64,000 nt of DNA from Dipteris shenzhenensis (taxonomy: Eukaryota > Polypodiophyta > Polypodiopsida > Gleicheniales), in NCBI GenBank assembly GCA_047967505.1, contig CM106538.1; one strand, 5' to 3'. Every line of letters starts with the position of its first letter. Position 1 is the first letter of the stretch. The notes under the pieces are model-generated. The model saw nothing but the letters and a program-made list of their open reading frames with translations, did no database searches and was not told the origin of the DNA. Shown here piece by piece: positions 57,536 through 64,000 of the stretch. The position numbers and the translations under genes are program-made.

Positions 57536-58484
57536 TGTTAACATCCACGGAGTACAATCATAGAATGCAGGGTAATCAGTGATTAGAGGTGATTAGGCTT
57601 CATGATTTACTACAATGGTTACAGCATGGAAGGAGTACAGTACAAGCTCAGGGAGTTTGAGCCCCAAATACCCCAAGGTCAAGATTGCAGGCAACAGGCA
57701 CAAGTTGCAGGTTCTAGATCACAAGTTGCAGGTTCCAGCTCACAGATTGCAAGTTCCAGCTCACAGGTTGTAGGTTCTAGCTGCAAGCTGTGGTTAAGTG
57801 TCTCACGGGAGTTAAGCCTCGCCACTCGAGGTTTTGAGCCTCATACAGGGGGTTTGAACCCCAAATAGCTTAGGACTTGGAGGCGCGAGGCTAACATAAG
57901 TGCTATTTGGGAGCCCGTTAGGAACACCTCCTAATTCCAGGCTTGTCCCAAGTGCTCTTATATGGTTAACACAAGTGCTATTTCTACTAGTAGGGAGAGA
58001 TGAAAAGAATAGCAATATGCCTTGGCACCCTACGGGCCCAAGAGCATTTTAATGTAAAGAGAGGGAGCATGCTAAAAGGAAAAGGGTTGGCCCTCCCTTC
58101 AAAAGGTGACATGTATAAAAGGCCAAAGGGTTGACTTTGGTCTTCATTGTTGTTTGCACAAGTTGGAATACAAGCTCCCTCGTCTCTTCCAAGAGTGTTT
58201 TGGGTGTTCCCTTGTTTCTCTTGTAGTGCCCTTGTGTTTGTTACTCCATCCCCCTGCATTGTCCTCTTCCCTTCTCCTTCTCCCTCCCTTCTTCCCTATC
58301 TTCTCCCCTCTCCCCCTTTCCCTTTCTCTTGTGGAAACACATTGCAACAATCTGGGAGCCACGAGTGACACATGCGGACAACTCGTGCCTTGCATTGCTT
58401 TCACGAGGAGTAGCTTGGAGTGGAGGCTCCATTGTTATCTCTTCAACATCCCCACAACACGTGAGTCACCATTGAGACTACACA
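57536..58484 (+). repeat. Element G 3' LTR (949 bp)
   Basis: TGTTAACATCCACGG...GAGACTACACA. It carries about five copies of a 21-bp subrepeat, (A)CAAGTTGCAGGTTCCAGCTC, at 57682-57790, a TATA-like GTATAAAAGG near 58113 and a C/T-rich tract at 58248-58330. Its right flank TAAGT has no partner in the window. Confidence 0.88.
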
Positions 58485-61400
58485 TAAGTTGAGTTTGGTG
58501 ATGTGTATGGCCAGAGGATGCAAACCATAGTTGCTGAGTTTATGCAAATATTTACATCTCCCATGCTAGCTTTCAAAATTTGATGGCTGCTACTCATGTA
58601 TACCACTTCTTTTCAAACGTCCTTTTCCTACCTTGTTCTAGTAGACTCTATGCTCCTATCATTCTCCCATTTGAGTGTGCATTTTTATTTTGTTACTTCT
58701 TTCCTTTTCCTTTTCAAAAATAATTTCCTCCCTTGTTCCATGAGACTTTGTGATCCTATCACTTTTCCTCTAAGCTAACACTTTGATTTGGTATCATTGT
58801 CTTTTCCCCTCTACATGCACCTTGTTTCAATATTGCTTTTCCCCTATGCATGTAGTTTGATTTAGATTTGGGACAACCACAAGGGATCACTCGATCACTT
58901 CTTTATGTGAATCATTATCTTTCTATTTTTGGTCTCTTCACAACTAGATGGTCTATGTTATCAATCCACTTTCTTGAAAATAAGGTAGCTTATGGTATGA
59001 CATGGCTTATCATGGATTGTAAAAGAAGTAGACAAAGTCTTGCAAGAGAAGCATACAGAGGCCATGCAATAGGAAATTTAGAAAGCCCAATCAAGGTACA
59101 AGGAGACCATTGGAAGAAGAGGAAATAGATGGTCCAATATCCAAATGACAATGGAAGGCACATTTACAATGTTTGTAGAGGGAGAAACAATGTTTACAGA
59201 GGAAGAAACATTTGCAATGTTTGCAAAGGGAGAAACAATGCCATGAAAAGAAATAAGAGGTGGGGGGGGCAGGTAGAGAGAAGATAGTAGAGCAACAATA
59301 GGAGGTGCTAGTCTCTCAATCCTACATGCAATTATTCATATATATGCCTCCTAGCAATTCATATATATGCATCCTATATGCCATTCCTACATGTGCATTC
59401 TACATGCCATTCCTACATGTGCATCTTATGTGAAATTCCTATATGTGCATCCTATATGCAATTCTTACATGCCATCCTATGCAATTGCCAATGCAATTTC
59501 CATATGTGATACCTACATGTAGAGAGAAATTCCTAGATGCAGAGAAAACATCTCCAAACTTGTATAAATATCTCATAATGGAATGAAGTCCACACTCTTT
59601 GGGGCATTGTGTTCAATTTTGATTTGGTGTTCTTGTGAAATTGTCTCCAAAGTGTCCATGCTTGCTTGCATGATCAATGTCCAATAGCATGTCCTACCCT
59701 TGTCTGCCTTTCCCCCTTTCTCCAACCTTGTAACTCCTCCTTTCCTCCTCCTTTCCCCTCTTCTCCTCTCTTATTCTTCTTTATCTCCCCTGACCCATTT
59801 GTTCTTACACATTCCTTTCTCCCACTCCTACACTCTCCATGAACCCTTACACTTCTATATTACTTCCCCAACCTGAATTCTATATTGTTATTAAAGATCT
59901 CTAAGTCCATACTAGCTACTTCCCCAACCTGAATCCTATTTTGTTATTGAAGATCTCTCAGTCCATACCAGCTAATCTAATTTATTTGACACATGTTTTT
60001 TTTGTTGATAAAGCCTTATTAGAAACATGAATAGGTGGTAAATCCAAAGTAAAATAAAGTTGAGGCACTAACCTCACACATAAAACAAATGTCCCTTTTT
60101 AAAAATTGTTTAAACATTTAAAAAAAGGCCATTTGGCCCTATATGCACATAGGCATGAATTTGGGACAAATGGCTATTTTTTTGAATATTCTTTTTGGCA
60201 AAGGTAGGATTGCACCATGAATAGGTGATTTACAAGAAAAAAAAAGGCCTTCTGGCCCCTATGTGCACACAAGCATACATTTGGGCTAGATGACATTTGG
60301 CTAATTAGCACCATACATAAGTTTTCCCCCCAATTTTTTTAAATAAAAAGGGCCATTTAGATCCTATGTGCACACATACATGCACATAGGAGCTAGATGA
60401 CCCTTTTTTATAAAATTTTTGGCATAATGTCTTATTCTTGCTATTGAGAATCCATCTATAGCATTATACACATTGACATGAATTGTAGCCTTTGAGAGAG
60501 CACTTGTGTTTTCGTCTTGCTATGTTTTGGTTGCATGTGTTATGTTCACTATGTTTTGTTGTGTCTACATGCCTTGTGTGGGCAAGGGACGATGCGACTC
60601 AAGAGAGCAAGGACTATAGTGGGTGGTATTGTGTATGAGGCTGGTGAGTAGTATAGGCAACTCAGCAATAGCTGTTGTGGGGAGTTTTATGATAGGGAGA
60701 GTATGCACTACAAGGTGGAAGGAGTTTGATGGGGTGGAAGTTGGAAGGGCATTAGGAATGGGAATGTTAAGATAATAAAAGGGGAAAGGTAGTCAAGGGA
60801 GGAGGGATGTGGGCATCTAATGATGCCATGGTGCTCAAGGAGGAGACATTGATGGAGAGGCACTTGCACTTGATGGAGAGACACCACTTGAGCATCATAA
60901 AGATTTCAAGGGTGGTGTTTAATCCATTGAGATGATGTGGTGATGATGGAAGCCACGTTGGGCAAATCATGGGGGCACATAGTACCCTAGGCATGGTGGG
61001 AGTGCCGAGGTGCAAGAGGAGCATCAACCATGAGCACAAGAATGGTGGGTGTTGCACTAAGGTGGAACCAAAGTAGAGCAAAAGGGAGGTGGAAAGATGT
61101 CATGGTAAAGTGGCAACGAGGGCTAAAGTGCAAGAGGCACACCCACCATGAGCATGGAATAATGGATATTGCATTGAGGTGGCACCAACATAGAGCAAAA
61201 GGGCGGTGGCACAATGTTGTGGTAAGATGGCAAAGAGCACCCAATATAAAAGCTAAGGTTTTGTGGTGGTGGATAGCACCTAATGTGATTCTTAAGGACC
61301 TTTGGTCAAAGCAGAGGGGTGGTGCACATGTGAGAGGCAAGGAGTGCCTAATGCAATAGTCAAGGGGATGAAGGCACAATGGTAGTGTTGCAAAATGCAG

Positions 61401-64000
61401 TGCCCGGTGCATGAGGAAGAGGAGTGTGAGCCATGAGGAAGGAGGAGTTCAAGGGGGGAAGCATGGGGAACCAAAAGGGGATAGGTTAGAGAGAAGGGGT
61501 GGGAAGAGTGGATGGGAGTGGGAGTTGAGAGAGAATGAGAGAGGTGGTGGAGAGGATGAGAGAATGGGAGATAGGGGACATGAAGATAATGTGAGAGAGG
61601 GGGGGCAAAGGAGAACATGAGAGAGGGATGGAGAGGATGAGAGAATGGGAGACAAGGGGTAGGAAGAGATTGCGAGGGAATGGAAGGGGGTGGAGTAGGA
61701 ATGGGGTGATAGAATAAGAGGGAATGATAGAGTGATGGAAGACGAGGATTGAGCGGAGGTGGACTAAAAATAGGGGCAATGGATGGAAAACTGGGGGTAC
61801 CAAAAAAGAGGGAGAGTAAAAGGAGGAAAGAAGAGGGGGAGAGGGAAACAAAAGGGGAAAAAAAGATTGAAATTTGATGAAAATAAGAAGAGTTGACAAA
61901 AATAAAGTGGAAGGGGGGGGTTGTCCACCTTCAAATAATTTCTAAAAAAAGAACTTTGTTGTTGTTTCAAGATGATTGAGGAAGACAATGGTGGATGGCT
62001 AGGTCATTGCAACAAAAATGGCTTGATGCCTAGCTCAAGTTATGAGGATGGGAGTAAGGTGGTGTTTGGTGTAGAGGGAGAAGTGGCTTGCATGGGCCAA
62101 GAGAATTTGAAAGAGGAGAGAGGCTAGATGTGGAAGAAGAAGAGAGGGGGTTGGGGATACTTTTATAAGAAAGGAGGTGGGAGGGTGGAATTTAGTCAAC
62201 ACTTCTGCACCCTAGAAAATTTCCACCTTTATGTAAGTAGGATAAATTGGATTTTCAAAGTCCCTTTTTTGTGTATAGGGGTTAGGACATGTACAACTTT
62301 TAACATTTCATTGCCTGTAAATTTTCATGGATATGTCAATTGATTTTTTGTAAAAAGGAGAAATATTCAAGGTCTATGCTCTACACATTGATACCCATTG
62401 CATGGCCTAATTCATTGTTTAATTGGGCATTTGGATCAAGAACATGACATTCCTAAGTTGGTAATTGAAGGTTTTGGTTGGATTATTGTTTTTGTCTATA
62501 GTTGGAAATATTTTAGCTCTCTTAGCCTTTCAATGGTATGACAATAATAGTTTGTTTTTGTTCTTCACACATGCTTGTGCATGTCTACTTTTGCTTAAGA
62601 TGCTAGTCTCTGCAATAATGGTACGTCATTTGAATGGTTCCAATGCTAGTATAGATATAAGGGGTGTCATCATTGTAGTATATTTGTTACTTAGGACCTC
62701 GACTCATGGTTCGGTAAGAGCAAGTGTGAAAAGTAGAGGTTGCACATACTTGTATGAAATAGTGATTCATCAACATGGTTATGTAATGAAGGCTTTCACC
62801 TCCATTGGGAGTTTAAGGTTTAGGAGGAGGTTTTAGTGTTCAAAAGGAGATCGGTGGGTTAGAAAGATGTTCTGGGGTTTATAATAGTGTACACGGTGTA
62901 CTCATCTCCCTTATAGAAATGAATCATAAAAGTGATATCCTCACAAGTATTAAATACAACAATAGATTACACACTTTCTTATCAAATACATTAATCTTGT
63001 CAATAGAATTTGAGAGTTCTTTAGTCTCCTTTGCACCTCCGAACTCTCCGAAAGTTTGATTGCTTAATAATCTGCAAGATGCAATACAAGTGGACATCCT
63101 TGTTGCACTTGACACCCCTTTTCTCCATCTTCCTCCTATGCATCCATTTATCCTACCTTCACATTTTCCTTCCCCTCAACTCCTGAAATTGTAATAACCA
63201 AACATTACAAAAGTTTTGGACTCAAAAAGGGGCCTTGTAACAGAGCACTCGGGCTAGTGACATGGAATGATGAGGTGAATAAAACTAACTAAAATATTGG
63301 ATAGTGGAGGGTAATAGAGCATTGGAAATGGATTGACTTCCCTATTTCTTTATTCAAAGGCCTTAAGTTTGATGTAGGCCTCCCACTTGCTACCTCCACT
63401 AAATCATCACGTTTCTCAATATTAACCAACTTGAAAAACCTAGCTCCTCAACAAACTTGCACCATTTGTCTTGAAACCAAATCCTCCCATCCACCTACTA
63501 CACTCCTATCATTCTCTATCATTTCTCTTCCCTCTCCCTCATTTTGGAACTCCATTTTGATTTTTAAAAACTCCACCCCTATTTTTGAATCTCTTCCTTT
63601 CTTTTGAGTGGGAGGCTCATATCTTTATTTTCCCAATCATGGGATGGAATCTCCTGCCAAAATCTCATCATTTCCCTTGTCTACATGCATTTCCTACCCA
63701 TTTCACTTTCATTCTTCCAAAACTTTCAAGATTTTGAATGAGATTTACCCCGACTTCTTCTTGCTCTATTTTGGGAACTTTTCTTTCAAATCTCAGCACT
63801 TCTCTCAATACCATGAATGATACAAGGTGTTTCAAGTCTAGAATGAGCTACTGGATGAGATTCTTTGAGAGAAGATGAAAGAAGATTGATTTTCAAGCAT
63901 TGCAATTGCTTATGCATGAAAATCAACCCATGTATCAACTGGTCTATGAGGGGGCATGATTTGAGAGCACTTGTGAAGTTTTGTGGCCTATCAAAGCAAC
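58485..64000. other. intergenic, no gene recognised
   Basis: Repeats seen: about 24-bp AGAGGGAGAAACAATGTTT units (59170-59245), about 27-bp CCTACATGTGCATCCTATATG units (59325-59475), three related segments GGCC[A/C]T[T/C]TGG...CTATGTGCACA (60117-60180, 60238-60297, 60345-60410), a 118-bp duplication (about 61020-61135 and 61138-61245), and a purine-rich block (61410-61910). ORF 62465-62836 looks like chance. Confidence 0.6.
61410..61910. repeat. purine-rich block (about 500 bp)
   Basis: The + strand is dominated by G and A (GAGAGG, GGATGAGAGAATGGGAG words). Long open frames on the - strand here (Ser/Pro/Leu-rich) come only from this skew. Confidence 0.85.

Larger units (their letters stand above)
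52021..57582 (+). pseudogene. Element G downstream ORF region 2, split by two LTR insertions
   Basis: One frame can be traced through three pieces: 52021-52992 (YLTDDDVMQITKLEELSPWV, NWVLKALQDSLESS, YPEELAEEEGQEAIAIF, FDDWRCAHPKHTRGG), 54096-54180 (KMEQFWQYYHSAHVDRRIHP) and 57024-57582 (ERWWTW, then MYSSILDPVIVAAVHFNRLL and a Pro-rich end). The pieces meet exactly at the target duplications of the solo LTR and element H. Pieces 1 and 3 contain stops or shifts. It ends inside the 3' LTR. No known domain is recognised. Confidence 0.5.
45046..58484 (+). mobile_element. Element G: degraded Ty3/Gypsy with downstream ORFs and a 3' LTR
   Basis: Order on the + strand: protease, RT, RNase H, integrase (to about 48650), a non-coding repeat block, two ORF regions, polypurine tract and a 949-bp LTR. 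No 5' LTR or gag is seen. With the solo LTR and element H removed, about 9.5 kb remains. Joining pol with the downstream ORFs is inference from strand, order and a single 3' LTR. Extra ORFs after pol are known in the Athila/Tat group, but I cannot assign a lineage. Confidence 0.6.

Noticed and set aside
52993-58484. Reading 52993-54095 and 57536-58484 as the two LTRs of one element
   Set aside because: The left copy has its own perfect CCCTT duplication and no primer site beside it, so it is a solo LTR.
58868-59128. 86-residue + strand ORF
   Set aside because: No recognisable domain and repetitive surroundings.
61292-61899. Long - strand Ser/Pro/Leu ORFs
   Set aside because: They arise from the purine skew of the region, which removes stop codons.
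62465-62836. 123-residue hydrophobic ORF
   Set aside because: No family, no splice context and no neighbours; most likely chance in AT-rich DNA.

Overview
The window is nuclear DNA of a land plant with a large, repeat-packed genome. The evidence is one spliced plant U-box gene with canonical GT-AG introns, one intron of about 22.5 kb, Ty1/Copia elements primed by initiator-Met tRNA (TGGTATCAGAGC-type sites), Ty3/Gypsy elements, an L1-type LINE and a tRNA-headed SINE. A fern, lycophyte or gymnosperm would fit the intron size. The sequence alone does not decide, and this is inference.

1-28.6 kb is one gene on the + strand. Seven coding exons (75-1228, 3795-3876, 5015-5072, 27588-27682, 27867-27962, 28079-28149, 28483-28609) join in frame into a 560-residue protein of the plant U-box 62/63 type. 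The U-box itself is split over exons 2-4, and intron 3 (5073-27587) lies inside it. That intron is filled with retroelements, all antisense to the host gene: a gag-only Copia-type element (A, 6081-10210), a truncated Copia (B, 10211-~13130), a Gypsy (D, ~13500-~23870) split by a Copia (C, 15962-21590) with recognisable target-site duplication, and a Gypsy fragment (E) split by a LINE 3' end. A foldback or dispersed repeat, R1, occurs three times.

28.6-36.7 kb is intergenic or 3' flank with several independent 35-200 bp tandem duplications, a SINE with A and B boxes (32533-32702) and an inverted LTR fragment (34786-35177). No gene is recognised there.

36.7-44.5 kb holds a decayed coding region that resembles a transposase-like protein family. 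It is split by a fairly young Copia (F, 37089-43005; 171-bp LTRs differing at 4 sites) and by a small TRIM-like LTR remnant (43488-44128).

45.0-58.5 kb is best read as one degraded + strand Gypsy element (G). Protease, RT, RNase H and integrase remnants (45.05-48.65 kb) are followed by about 6 kb carrying at least one extra long reading frame, a polypurine tract and a 949-bp 3' LTR (57536-58484). The extra reading frame is interrupted by a solo LTR of the same family (52993-54095, TSD CCCTT) and by a gag-only Copia element (H, 54181-57023, TSD AATGG). The frame can be followed across both insertions. This downstream ORF is the best candidate for something undescribed in the window.

58.5-64 kb has no recognised gene. 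It contains degenerate tandem repeats and a purine-rich block of about 500 bp. I see no prokaryotic-type system, CRISPR array, tRNA or rRNA gene.
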